Shown here one piece after another: positions 1 through 7,716 of a stretch of DNA of 13,083 nt. Each line of letters opens with the position of its first letter. Position 1 is the stretch's first letter. A model generated the notes under the pieces. That model was not told where the DNA came from and searched no databases. It saw only the letters and a list, made by a program, of their open reading frames with translations. A program made the position numbers and the translations under genes. Source of the stretch: Pseudomonadales bacterium (GTDB taxonomy: Bacteria > Pseudomonadota > Gammaproteobacteria > Pseudomonadales > Moraxellaceae); the NCBI GenBank assembly GCA_013043915.1, contig JABEVH010000008.1, positions 1-13,083 of the forward strand, in the 5' to 3' direction.

Positions 1-352
1 CGTTGATTGATCCCCTTGTTGACGCAGGGGGGTCAGACTATTTTAAGACTGGCCGATCAAATTACCTTGTTTTCCTCCGCGAAGCGGCTCCGTCCAACAC
101 AGAATCCACATAAGTATTCACGCATCAGACCTGATCCTGTGATGGCAGGAAGATTCTCAAGAGATACCCTAATTTTTAAAATGTGTGAACACTTGTTTTG
201 TAAGCGATTTTTATCAAAAAATCAGATAAACGGTATGGCAGATATAGTGAAGTTGACCTAACCTCAAAAACAGCGTCTTTAGGGGGCAAGAGGGCAGTGG
301 TCGTCTGAAGAGCGTTTAATAAACCCAATAATTTAAAAAAAATTAATGGAGG
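1..352. other. Intergenic stretch with no recognisable gene
   Basis: An open frame of 84 codons beginning with TTG at position 7 runs through this region, but its translation has no domain I recognise, no upstream ribosome binding site and a biased low-complexity look, so I do not call it a gene. Small inverted repeats are present: CCGC/GCGG around a GAA loop at 77-87 and an AT-rich GATTTTT/AAAAAATC hairpin near 209-225. The lipase promoter should lie in the right half. A TTGACC at 253-258 is the best -35-like hexamer, but its -10 partner (TCTTTA, 276-281) is poor, so no promoter is called. No convincing sigma-54 element was found. Confidence 0.5.
348..352 (+). promoter_or_regulatory. Ribosome binding site that sets the lipase start
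   Basis: A perfect GGAGG lies six bases before the ATG at 359. The frame could also be opened at TTG 353, but that codon directly abuts the GGAGG with no spacer, so ATG 359 is the better start and gives a protein two residues shorter. Confidence 0.8.
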
Positions 353-358
353 TTGGCC

Positions 359-1348
359 ATGTCTCGGAAGACTTTGGTGTTTTTGTCGTTGCTCTTATCT
401 ATGGCGTCGTCGTTCGTGAGGGCGAGTGAGTCTTACTATCAGTGCACGCCGTCAGGATGTTCAGTGGAAGGCACCGAAGGTGTTGCGTCTAACTACGATG
501 CTACCCGATACCCTATCGTGTTGGTGCATGGTTTGTTCGGAGCCGGTAGCTATTTCGGTCTGCTTGATTACTTTTACCAAATTCCGCAAGGTTTGGCTGC
601 CAATGGCGCCAGAGTATTCGTTCCTCAACTATCTGCAGCTAACGCAACGTCGGTGCGTGGTGAGCAACTTTTGACTCAAGTTAAATATGTGTTAGCAATA
701 ACCGGAGCAAGCAAGGTTAATCTCATTGGTCACAGCCAGGGAGGGCCTACAGCACGCTATGTGGCGGGAGTTGCGCCGAATTTGGTGGCTTCGGTGACGA
801 CGGTAGCTGGAGTCAATGCCGGATCATCGGTGGCGGATGCCATCGAAGGTGTCACTGATATCATTGGTCCTTTGGGGACATCGGTGGTTACGGGTATCGT
901 CAATGCTTTCTCAGGCCTCATTGATCCCAATGAAGGACAAAATTCGCAAGCTGCATTGTATGATCTGACCACAGCGGGCACGACAGCATTTAACAAGCAA
1001 TTTCCTGGCGGTGTGCCATCAACCAAATGCGGCAGTGGTAATGCTCAATACAATGGGGTGAAGTACTACTCTTGGAGTGGCAATGCATCCTATACCGGTG
1101 ACATTACTACCGGCATTGATCCTACCGATGCTGTCACAGGACTGGGTAACTTGACATTCTTTGGCGCAGCCAATGATGGCTTGGTAAGCAGTTGCTCTAG
1201 TCATCTTGGCGTGGTTATTCGCGACAACTATTACCAGAACCACTTTGACGAGGTCAACCAGTTGGCTGGCCTGATCAGTCCGTTCACGACGTCACCAGTC
1301 ACGTTATTCAAGAGTCAAGGTAATCGTTTACGCAACAATGGCCTCTAA
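359..1348 (+). CDS. lipA: Secreted triacylglycerol lipase, family I.1 (Pseudomonas type)
   Basis: A 329-residue secreted alpha/beta-hydrolase that hydrolyses long-chain triacylglycerols outside the cell. Residues 1 to about 22 (MSRK, a hydrophobic run, then SFVRA) form a Sec signal peptide. The oxyanion-hole segment VLVHGLFG is near residues 55-62 and the nucleophile elbow GHSQGG carries Ser126. By alignment from memory with P. aeruginosa LipA, the other catalytic residues are Asp273 (NDGLVSSC) and His295 (NHFDEVNQ). Asp297 and Gln301 fit the calcium ligands, and Cys224 and Cys279 fit the conserved disulfide. The C-terminus (TSPVTLF to the final NRLRNNGL) is typical of the family. The mature N-terminus is longer than in P. 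aeruginosa LipA and has an extra cysteine pair (Cys29, Cys34). The next gene is the specific foldase, so export is probably foldase-assisted followed by type II secretion. Confidence 0.95.
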   Translation: MSRKTLVFLSLLLSMASSFVRASESYYQCTPSGCSVEGTEGVASNYDATRYPIVLVHGLFGAGSYFGLLDYFYQIPQGLAANGARVFVPQLSAANATSVRGEQLLTQVKYVLAITGASKVNLIGHSQGGPTARYVAGVAPNLVASVTTVAGVNAGSSVADAIEGVTDIIGPLGTSVVTGIVNAFSGLIDPNEGQNSQAALYDLTTAGTTAFNKQFPGGVPSTKCGSGNAQYNGVKYYSWSGNASYTGDITTGIDPTDAVTGLGNLTFFGAANDGLVSSCSSHLGVVIRDNYYQNHFDEVNQLAGLISPFTTSPVTLFKSQGNRLRNNGL

Positions 1349-2444
1349 AATGATAGTAGTCAAGGCGCAGGGGAGGCTGCGCCTTGACTCTTTGCGAGTA
1401 CGTAGACCGTTGGTCCTAGCAGGGCTTGTTGCATTAGGGCTATTGCTGTTAGTTTGCGTAGTGTTGGCTAAGCACGAGCGGAGTCTGAGGGTAGTTGCCG
1501 GTGAAACGGCCCCTTCGTTGCCGCAGATGCTTACAGCCCCTGCCTCTGGCTTGGTCTTCCAAACAGGCTTGGAACAATTGCCGCTGTCTTTGCGTGGTAC
1601 GCATCCTCCTCCTGGATTGATCATCGATGGTCAAGGACGCCTGGTCGTTCGTCACTCGCTCCGCGATCTGTTTGATTACTTTCTGTCAGCTTTGGGGGAA
1701 GAGTCGTTGGCTACGTTGCGTCAGCGGGTGAAAGCCTATATGGCCGCTAGTTTGCCCCCTATGGCATATCAACAGGCCGAACGTATCTTTGAAGGCTATT
1801 TAGGGTATCGATTGGCTTTGCAGAGGCTCAGTGAACAAAGTTCATCTGCCGGCGCATCGAACCATCCTGATCTGAATGCTTGGGCTTATCAGAGTCAACA
1901 AGCTAAATTGTTGCGTCCTGAATATATGGATGCCGATGTCATTGCCGTATTTTTTGGTGATGAGGATGCCTATGATGAATATACTCTGGCTCGTTTGCGT
2001 CTGATGCAGGATACAACCCTGACGGTAGCGCAACGATCAGCGAAACAAAAAGAGCTTTTCCTGCAGTTACCCCAGGCGATGCAGCAAGGTTTGCTCCCGT
2101 CTCAAAATCTACAAAATTTGCAGCAGGTGGATGCTGACTGCCAAATCCATCATTGCAGCGAGGACCAGTTATATCAGCTGCGAAGCTCAGTGGTGGGTGT
2201 GGCGGCAGCGGATAGACTGCAGAAGATGGATGAAGATAACACTGCCTGGATGGCGCGTGTTAACGATTACTTGAGTCAGCGTCAGGCTATCTTGCAAAAT
2301 AACTCGTTCAGTCCTGAGGATCGTCAGTCGCAGGCACAACAATTGCGGGAACAGATGTTTTCAACAACTGATCAGTTACGGCTTTCAGCCTATGAGCAGG
2401 GACAGTTCCCCTCCTCAGGGGCAACGCTTTCTCAATCACAGTAA
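1338..2444 (+). CDS. lifO: Lipase-specific foldase (lipase secretion chaperone)
   Basis: A 368-residue inner-membrane-anchored steric chaperone that folds the upstream lipase in the periplasm before secretion. One membrane segment lies at about residues 24-44, followed by a Pro/Ala-rich linker. The family signature RxxFDY is present at Arg109 to Tyr114 (RDLFDYFLSALGEE), and the long remainder, rich in Gln, Leu and Arg, fits the helical arms that embrace the lipase. Length is close to the usual 340-370. Its ATG overlaps the end of the lipase gene by 11 bases and has no clear ribosome binding site, which suggests translational coupling; ATG 1350 (residue 5) is an alternative start. Two cysteines, Cys248 and Cys253, lie in the second half. 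The gene is also called lipB or lif in other species. Confidence 0.93.
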   Translation: MASKMIVVKAQGRLRLDSLRVRRPLVLAGLVALGLLLLVCVVLAKHERSLRVVAGETAPSLPQMLTAPASGLVFQTGLEQLPLSLRGTHPPPGLIIDGQGRLVVRHSLRDLFDYFLSALGEESLATLRQRVKAYMAASLPPMAYQQAERIFEGYLGYRLALQRLSEQSSSAGASNHPDLNAWAYQSQQAKLLRPEYMDADVIAVFFGDEDAYDEYTLARLRLMQDTTLTVAQRSAKQKELFLQLPQAMQQGLLPSQNLQNLQQVDADCQIHHCSEDQLYQLRSSVVGVAAADRLQKMDEDNTAWMARVNDYLSQRQAILQNNSFSPEDRQSQAQQLREQMFSTTDQLRLSAYEQGQFPSSGATLSQSQ

Positions 2445-2517
2445 ACCTTGCTTTGCCAGAGAGGAGAATCTCTCGAAAGTGCAGTTATAAAGCCCCATAC
2501 AATCAAGCAGCTGAGCG

Positions 2518-2562
2518 CCAGCATAGGGCTTCACCGAACCGGTGGTGAAGCCCTTGTGCTGG
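2518..2562. terminator. Long hairpin between convergent genes, probable bidirectional terminator
   Basis: An inverted repeat pairs CCAGCA (2518-2523) with TGCTGG (2557-2562) and GGGCTTCACC (2526-2535) with GGTGAAGCCC (2544-2553). The two stems are separated by a small TA/TTG internal loop and close over an eight-base loop. It begins seven bases past the receptor stop codon and lies 73 bases after the foldase stop. Neither side has a clear run of T after the stem, so classical Rho-independent termination is not certain; RNA 3'-end protection is an alternative. Confidence 0.6.
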
Positions 2563-2569
2563 GACTAGC

Positions 2570-4744
2570 TTAGAATTTTGATGACAGGGTGGCGGTGATA
2601 CTACGGCCAGGCAACGTATAGAACAGGGGGTCACCCATGCTGGCATTAGCATTGTTGAGTGCTGTGCCGGTATTGCCTGAGGATTGGATGATTGCTTGTT
2701 GGTTGAAAAGATTATCGAGGCCGATTTCAATTTTAGGATTACGAGTCCAGCTGAAATAATTTAGCAACTTGTAACTGACCGAAAAATTGGTCACAGTATA
2801 GCTGCCGAGATGAACACTGGGGTTGCCGTAGACATCAAATCCACTGTAGCGTGGTCCAATCTGCTTGGCGAGTAGTGAAGAGTAGAGGCGTCCATCACTG
2901 AAAATAAGACCGGCAGCGGCTGTTCGCGACGGAGCATTCTGTATCTGGGTAAGGCTGTCGGTGCTATTAAAGGTAAGATTGCCGTAGAGACTGTAGCCGC
3001 GGCCTAAGGAATAAGTCGCTTCAGTTTCAATGCCCTTATACTTCACATCGCCTATGTTGACATAAGACGTCAATCCATTCACCGTGATATTTTGTGATTG
3101 GTTGTTGTTCTCAATATAGTACAGGTCACCTGATACGGTCACCTTGTCAGTTTTCCAGGTCGTGCCGGTCTGATAGTTCATGGTGTGCTGTGGCTGTAGG
3201 TTACTGGTTGCAAACGCGGGGTCTGAATTAGAAAAGACATTCAGATTAGGTGCCACAAAACCTTCGGCTACTTGACCATAAACCGACCAGTCATCTTCTA
3301 TGTAGTAATGCACATCTAGAGAAGGCAAGAGTGCATTCCAAGTTTTGGAGTAATTAATAGGTCCTCCAGTGCTTCCGTCTACAGCCGCATTGTAATACCG
3401 GTTAAAGGAATTATATTTAACCCCAGCCTTTACCGTCGTATCTGTATTAGGCCGCCATGCATACTCAACATAAGGTTGCAGGGTGGTATCTGAGCTTTGT
3501 TCGTTTTGATTTACAGCTGTAATGGCAGATCCTAAGCTGAGGTCTATATTGTTGGTCCAGGAGTTATGGCTTTGTCGATCCAGCCAAAGCCCAAAAGACA
3601 GATCGCTTAGACCTACCGCCTTGATGACACGCAATATGTCGCCGATAGAAGTGTAATGTGTGAGCGACGACTGTCCGGGGATGTCATTAGGCAAGTTAAT
3701 GTTGTTAAGTGTCGTGCCGTTCGGCGTTGCACCGTTAGGATCCTGCCCTTGCAAACCAGCATGCGTATAGGAGTAGGTGTAAGTTTTATTATCTATTTTC
3801 CATGAATCAAGCTGGCTCTTGATGCCGATATAGGATAAATCTGAATTAAAGATGTCCTGATTGTATCCAATATATGCCTGACTGTTTGGGTTCAGGTTAA
3901 GGCCAAAGTTTGAGCCATACTGAGCGATCTGCGCAGTGGTTGCCCCCAATGAAGCATTCTGCTGCGTACGGTTATCCATGCCTACAAAAGTGACTACTGT
4001 GTTTTCAGAAATTGGCTTGACGAACTTGGCAAAAATATTGTCTCGCTGGGAATGATTGTTAGTCAGGTAACCGTCAGTAGTAAAATGGTTGTAGTCGATG
4101 AAGCCATTGAAATCACCGTAGTTTTGCATCACCCCTGTATCAAACTGCAGCCCTTCTAAATTTGAATTGAAACTTCCGCTGGAGATAGTTGGTGTTAACG
4201 CAGCATCAGAGCCAGGGTCTTTGGAGTGTACAGAGATGGTGCCACCAAACGTGGCATCACCGATAGTACCTGCATCGCCAGGCCCACGATCAACCACCAT
4301 GTCGCCAATATCACTCGCCATGAAGTAAGACGACACATGGTGGGTAAAATCAGCGCCATCAGCGAAGGGGATACCATCAAACATCACATTATACTGGCCG
4401 TCCTGAAAAGCGCGCATGGACAAACCTGGCCAATCACTACCACCGGGTCCGTTAGGGCTGACGCTCCAGACGCTAGGTGCTAGCTGGGCGACGTCGGTAT
4501 AATTGGATGCGCCAGTGACATTGTTTTGAATATATTGTTGTCCAATGACGGACTGAGGTTCAGAGGCTGACAATGATCCCTGCGTCGGAGCAACATCAGG
4601 TGCTGAGCCTGGCGGTGGGGCAGATTCCCCTGCGGGTGCATTGTTGACTACAACCCCTAAGTCATAGGCCATAGCTTGTCCGCTAAGCTCCCCCAACATC
4701 AGGCCGAGCACTAACTCGGCCAGCAATCTAGATTTACCTTTCAT
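2570..4744 (-). CDS. TonB-dependent outer-membrane receptor
   Basis: A 724-residue TonB-gated outer-membrane transporter. The signal peptide ends near residue 26 (SGQAMA). A TonB-box-like stretch, DLGVVVNN, follows at about 28-35, then a Pro/Ala/Ser-rich linker. The plug domain spans about 61-180 and contains NYTDVAQLAPSV, GLSMRAFQDGQ, the FDGIPF turn and the conserved DRGPG...ATFGGTISV segment. The rest is a 22-strand-type barrel ending in a terminal Phe, with the late signatures EGFVAPNLN and GLDNLFNQQ. A GGGG, eight bases before ATG 4744, is a modest ribosome binding site. The substrate is not evident: siderophore or ferric-chelate uptake is the commonest role, but the sequence alone does not prove it. 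It is divergent from a PmrA/QseB-like regulator, and an operator-like repeat lies between them, about 130 bases from its start codon. Confidence 0.92.
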   Translation of the reverse strand: MKGKSRLLAELVLGLMLGELSGQAMAYDLGVVVNNAPAGESAPPPGSAPDVAPTQGSLSASEPQSVIGQQYIQNNVTGASNYTDVAQLAPSVWSVSPNGPGGSDWPGLSMRAFQDGQYNVMFDGIPFADGADFTHHVSSYFMASDIGDMVVDRGPGDAGTIGDATFGGTISVHSKDPGSDAALTPTISSGSFNSNLEGLQFDTGVMQNYGDFNGFIDYNHFTTDGYLTNNHSQRDNIFAKFVKPISENTVVTFVGMDNRTQQNASLGATTAQIAQYGSNFGLNLNPNSQAYIGYNQDIFNSDLSYIGIKSQLDSWKIDNKTYTYSYTHAGLQGQDPNGATPNGTTLNNINLPNDIPGQSSLTHYTSIGDILRVIKAVGLSDLSFGLWLDRQSHNSWTNNIDLSLGSAITAVNQNEQSSDTTLQPYVEYAWRPNTDTTVKAGVKYNSFNRYYNAAVDGSTGGPINYSKTWNALLPSLDVHYYIEDDWSVYGQVAEGFVAPNLNVFSNSDPAFATSNLQPQHTMNYQTGTTWKTDKVTVSGDLYYIENNNQSQNITVNGLTSYVNIGDVKYKGIETEATYSLGRGYSLYGNLTFNSTDSLTQIQNAPSRTAAAGLIFSDGRLYSSLLAKQIGPRYSGFDVYGNPSVHLGSYTVTNFSVSYKLLNYFSWTRNPKIEIGLDNLFNQQAIIQSSGNTGTALNNANASMGDPLFYTLPGRSITATLSSKF

Positions 4745-4987
4745 CTACCTATCCCCTATAGCGTAAAGATGACTACCTATTAGATCTACTCATATGTAAT
4801 TGCCGTCGGCGTGGCGACTTTAGGCGTACAATGTGACAGTTTTGTTATATTTCCAGCTAACAAAAAAATAGTATATTTTAATGCTGTCTTAAATATTATG
4901 ATGGTAGGGTGCTTGGGAATTTTGTAATGAAAACGTCAAGTGCCAAGGTTATATCATCTGAAGTTATTATTAATGGATTTGGTTCTG
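4745..4987. promoter_or_regulatory. Divergent intergenic control region
   Basis: This AT-rich interval separates the minus-strand TonB receptor from the plus-strand response regulator and must carry both promoters. It holds the tandem repeat described separately at 4875-4893. A TAGGGT at 4905-4910 is a weak -10 candidate for the regulator gene. No obvious 19-base Fur box of the GATAATGATAATCATTATC type was seen. The receptor transcript would have a leader of roughly 100 bases or more if its promoter overlaps the repeat. Confidence 0.5.
4875..4893 (+). promoter_or_regulatory. PmrA/QseB-type operator, copy A (autoregulation)
   Basis: TTTAAT (4877-4882), GCTGT, then CTTAAA (4888-4893) form two half-sites with an 11-base period. 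From memory the PmrA box is YTTAAK-N5-YTTAAK; only the last base departs. A nearly identical element precedes the cytochrome b561 gene in the same module, which makes chance less likely. A possible -10 (TAGGGT, 4905) begins 12 bases after the last half-site base. Confidence 0.6.
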
Positions 4988-5647
4988 ATGAGAATATTGC
5001 TGGCCGAAGATGATGTTATGATAGGCGAGAGCATTTGCAGGGCTCTAAAGCTGAATAATTTTACGGTAGATTGGACCAGAGATGGGGTGGCTACAGATTT
5101 GGCGCTAAATCAAAAAATCCACTCATTATTGTTGCTTGATCTCGGGCTGCCGCGAATGAATGGCATGGATATTTTGAAATCACTAAGAGTACGTTCTGAT
5201 CCCGTCCCGGTACTTATATTGACAGCACGAGATGCTGTGGAAGACAGGATAGGTGGTTTGAATGAGGGTGCTGATGATTATTTGGTAAAGCCTTTTCATC
5301 TTGATGAGCTTATTGCCAGAATGCATGCGCTGTTACGGAGAAATACAGTTGTTTCTGATTCAGAAATAATATATGGAGATATTGCTCTTAATGTTTTGAA
5401 GCATGAGGTGTATTTTAAGGGGAATTTAATAGAATTAACGCCCAGGGAGTTTGGTATTTTATATGCTCTTATTGAGAACCCAGGAAATATAGTTTCGCGC
5501 GAAAAAATTGAAGAGCGGTTATATGGGTGGGGGGATGAAATTCAAAGTAATACCGTTGGTGTATATATTCATCATTTGCGCAAGAAGTTGGGTGAAAATA
5601 TTATTAGAAATATACGTGGCGTTGGATATAAAATGGGCAATGAGTAA
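4988..5647 (+). CDS. OmpR-family response regulator, PmrA/QseB-like
   Basis: A 219-residue DNA-binding response regulator partnered with the kinase that starts five bases downstream. The receiver domain (about 1-115) opens with MRILLAEDD and has the acidic pocket Glu7-Asp8-Asp9, phospho-acceptor Asp51 (LLLLDLGLP), Thr79 and Lys101 (DDYLVKPF). A winged-helix output domain follows, with LTPREFGIL and the recognition-helix region SNTVGVYIHHLRKKLG ending in IRGVGYKMG. Start choice: GTG 4940 and ATG 4973 are in frame upstream, but MRILLAEDD is the family start, so ATG 4988 was taken; ATG 4973 has the slightly better GAAG upstream and is not excluded. The gene is AT-rich: the line 5341-5400 has 15 G+C in 60 bases. 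An operator-like repeat upstream suggests autoregulation. Confidence 0.9.
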   Translation: MRILLAEDDVMIGESICRALKLNNFTVDWTRDGVATDLALNQKIHSLLLLDLGLPRMNGMDILKSLRVRSDPVPVLILTARDAVEDRIGGLNEGADDYLVKPFHLDELIARMHALLRRNTVVSDSEIIYGDIALNVLKHEVYFKGNLIELTPREFGILYALIENPGNIVSREKIEERLYGWGDEIQSNTVGVYIHHLRKKLGENIIRNIRGVGYKMGNE

Positions 5648-5652
5648 CCTAT

Positions 5653-7014
5653 ATGTCCATTCGCAAGAGACTGTTAACTTGGCTGATGTCGGCATTATTT
5701 GTTGCGGTGATCATCGCTGGAATTGCTGCATACAAAAATATTTTATCAGGAGTTAATGAGGTTCAGGATTATGCTCTGCGTCAGATTGCCTATTCTCTAC
5801 AATATTCCAATAACTTGCCTGTTTATACTACAGAGGAAAATGACGATAACGATAATGAAAGTATTGAAAATGTTCCAGATAATGACAATTTTGATTTTAT
5901 AGCACAGATTTGGAACGCTAAGGGCAGGCTCATATTTGCTTCTCATCCGGATGGGGCTTTACCGCGCTTTAGCAATGACGGTATAGGTACAGTCAACTGG
6001 CAGCATGAGGACTGGAGAGTATTTAGTTTGACCTATCAGGGAGAAATTATACAGGTAGGGCAACCACAAAATGTCAGGAATAGCGCTGCTGCTTCATTGG
6101 CGCTGCATGCTCTTATTCCGATTGTCGCTTTGCTACCAGTTTTAGGGGTCTTGATCTGGTTTGGCGTTTCCTTCGGCTTGCGCCCCTTAGGAAGAATCAC
6201 TGCCTATCTGCAAGAGCGACATGCTGACACCATGCGCCCCTTGCCTACGCAAGAGTTACCTAGTGAAATTAATGCTTTAGTTTTAGAGCTTAACAGCTTG
6301 TTGATGCGGCTTTCGGCATCATTTGATATTCAGCGAAACTTCATTGCTGATGCTGCACATCAGTTGCGTACACCGTTGACTGCGATGTTATTACATGCCG
6401 AGATCATCACACAATCTGATCGCTGTGAAGAAAAAGAAGAAGAATTTCAACGTCTCAAGCAGAGCATTAAGCGCATGTCTCATTTGGTAAAGCAGTTATT
6501 GATACTGGCCCGGCAACAACCTGATGCGGAACGGGTATCCTTTAGTGAGGTTGATCTGGATGCGCTGGCGAGGCAAGTTATTGGTGAGCTTTCGACTCTG
6601 GCTGAGTCAAGAAATGTCGATTTGGGGCTTATTAGTTTAGGCGAATTGTTGGTTTTTGGAAACCAAGCGGCCTTGTCTATCATGCTAATCAATTTGGTTG
6701 ATAATGCGATCCGTTATATACCTGAAAATCATAAAATTGATATCCGAATTTACCGACAGCCTACTGATCATGTTGTGCTTGAGGTTGAAGATAATGGGCC
6801 AGGGATTCCTGAAAACGAGCGAGAGCGAGTCTTCGATAGGTTTTATCGAGGCAATCAATCAGATCCGGTAGGTAGCGGACTAGGTTTGGCTATTGTGAGA
6901 AATATTGTTTTACAGCACCAAGGTACCATTGTCTTGGCTACTGGAAAAAATAAGGGGCTGCTGGTCCGTATATCATTGTCGGCATGGTCTAATAACGTGA
7001 TCAATCAAGACTAG
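5653..7014 (+). CDS. Sensor histidine kinase, PmrB/QseC-like
   Basis: A 453-residue inner-membrane sensor kinase, partner of the upstream regulator. It has two membrane segments (about 8-27 and 148-172) around a periplasmic sensor of some 120 residues. Residues 61-81 are strikingly acidic (Asp/Glu/Asn) and include an ExxE motif, Glu69-Ser-Ile-Glu72. The cytoplasmic part has a HAMP-like linker, the H box with His236 (DAAHQLRTPLTA), the N box around Asn347-Asn351 (NLVDNAIRY), DNGPG at 380-384 and the G2 box GSGLGLA at 407-413. All catalytic motifs are intact. ATG 5653 follows the regulator stop by five bases with no strong ribosome binding site, so coupled translation is likely. In PmrB an ExxE motif is linked to ferric iron sensing; that this loop also binds a metal or cation is inference. 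Confidence 0.92.
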   Translation: MSIRKRLLTWLMSALFVAVIIAGIAAYKNILSGVNEVQDYALRQIAYSLQYSNNLPVYTTEENDDNDNESIENVPDNDNFDFIAQIWNAKGRLIFASHPDGALPRFSNDGIGTVNWQHEDWRVFSLTYQGEIIQVGQPQNVRNSAAASLALHALIPIVALLPVLGVLIWFGVSFGLRPLGRITAYLQERHADTMRPLPTQELPSEINALVLELNSLLMRLSASFDIQRNFIADAAHQLRTPLTAMLLHAEIITQSDRCEEKEEEFQRLKQSIKRMSHLVKQLLILARQQPDAERVSFSEVDLDALARQVIGELSTLAESRNVDLGLISLGELLVFGNQAALSIMLINLVDNAIRYIPENHKIDIRIYRQPTDHVVLEVEDNGPGIPENERERVFDRFYRGNQSDPVGSGLGLAIVRNIVLQHQGTIVLATGKNKGLLVRISLSAWSNNVINQD

Positions 7015-7052
7015 GTGAGAAAATATTGCAGGTTCATGTGTTTTAAGGTTGA

Positions 7053-7071
7053 ATTTTAATTTTGTTTTAAT
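7053..7071 (+). promoter_or_regulatory. PmrA/QseB-type operator, copy B, before cytochrome b561
   Basis: TTTAAT (7055-7060), TTTGT, TTTAAT (7066-7071) match the pattern YTTAAK-N5-YTTAAK exactly, with an 11-base period. A third TTTTAA lies at 7041-7046. Compared with copy A over 18 bases (4875-4892 against 7053-7070), 15 positions are identical. The position, just ahead of a good -10, is the usual place for activation by this regulator family. Confidence 0.68.
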
Positions 7072-7080
7072 AATCCCTGC

Positions 7081-7088
7081 TATAAAAT
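7081..7088 (+). promoter_or_regulatory. Probable -10 element of the b561/PepSY promoter
   Basis: TATAAAAT contains both TATAAA and TAAAAT. No good -35 hexamer sits 17 bases upstream; that position is inside the operator at 7053-7071, as expected for an activator-dependent promoter. It lies about 32-39 bases before the cytochrome start codon. Confidence 0.5.
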
Positions 7089-7119
7089 ATGAACAATATA
7101 CTTTGAATGTCCATCTATC

Positions 7120-7671
7120 ATGCAAATAAGCTCTGAGAAAAGAAATCTTGATGTCTACGACAGGTACTATGCTTCGCTGCACTGGGTGATGGCTTTTTTG
7201 ATCATATTGACGCTGTGCTTAATAGAAACAAAAGGCATGGTCCCGAACAGAATTATTCGATATTATATCGGTTATTTGCATATACAAATTGGGCTTTCGA
7301 TAGCTTTGTTTACTATAGTCAGAGTGGTATGGCGTATGTTTATCACGCCACCTGTAATTAAGCCTGCTTTGCCGTTAATACAAAAAAAACTATCTAGCTT
7401 TGTTCATAGTGGGCTCTACGCCATGTTAATTATTGTGCCCTGGTTAGGCGTGTTCTCTTTGGAAAGCAAAGGCAAATCGATTGATTTTTTTGGCATTCCA
7501 GTGCCAATGTTAATTGATGAGGATTATGCGTTGCCTTACGCATTGTCATTAAAAAACTACCATGAACTTCTGGGGAATATTTTCATGGTGTTGATAGGGG
7601 TTCATGTTTTTTCAGCGCTTTATCATCATGTGGTGAGAAAGGATAATGTTCTTAAAAGAATGTTGCCTTGA
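7120..7671 (+). CDS. Cytochrome b561 family protein
   Basis: A 183-residue four-helix inner-membrane di-heme b-type cytochrome of the prokaryotic b561 (CybB/YodB) family, moving electrons between the quinone pool and a periplasmic partner. Hydrophobic segments lie at about 20-37, 48-72, 93-113 and 148-170. Candidate heme ligands are His21 (SLHW), His54 (YLHIQIG), His96 (FVHSGLY), His148 (NYHELLG) and His162 (GVHVFSALYHH). Length and the late NYHELLG...GVHVFSALYHH pattern are typical. The ATG has no strong ribosome binding site. The operator and -10 upstream suggest that it starts its own transcript with the PepSY gene behind it. Its electron acceptor is unknown: superoxide:ubiquinone oxidoreduction is known for E. 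coli CybB, but cannot be assigned here. Confidence 0.9.
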   Translation: MQISSEKRNLDVYDRYYASLHWVMAFLIILTLCLIETKGMVPNRIIRYYIGYLHIQIGLSIALFTIVRVVWRMFITPPVIKPALPLIQKKLSSFVHSGLYAMLIIVPWLGVFSLESKGKSIDFFGIPVPMLIDEDYALPYALSLKNYHELLGNIFMVLIGVHVFSALYHHVVRKDNVLKRMLP

Positions 7672-7703
7672 TTTTATGATTATGTGGTTTTTATAATGAT
7701 ATG

Positions 7704-7709
7704 AAGGAG
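7704..7709 (+). promoter_or_regulatory. Ribosome binding site supporting a GTG start
   Basis: AAGGAG stands seven bases before GTG 7717. It is the strongest ribosome binding site in this AT-rich module and decides that the PepSY gene uses GTG. The first Met inside the frame (residue 8) would remove the charged start of the signal peptide. Confidence 0.75.
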
Positions 7710-7716
7710 TATAAGT

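Noticed and set aside
174..196. CRP-like site around TGTGTGAACACTT
   Set aside because: Only a four-base inverted repeat (GTGT/ACAC); the TGTGA-N6-TCACA spacing is not met.
7..261. 84-codon frame at the left edge
   Set aside because: TTG start without a ribosome binding site, no recognisable domain, and a composition like translated noncoding DNA.
282..295. Possible sigma-54 promoter (GG-N10-GC) before the lipase
   Set aside because: The spacing fits, but the surrounding bases are poor matches to TGGCAC and TTGC; it lies in a G-rich run where such spacing arises by chance.
4226..4483. Plus-strand frame inside the TonB receptor
   Set aside because: Antisense shadow of a well-supported plug-domain coding region, with no independent signals.
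4745..4987. Fur box between the receptor and the regulator
   Set aside because: No stretch resembles the 19-base consensus well enough, despite the AT-rich sequence and the receptor nearby.
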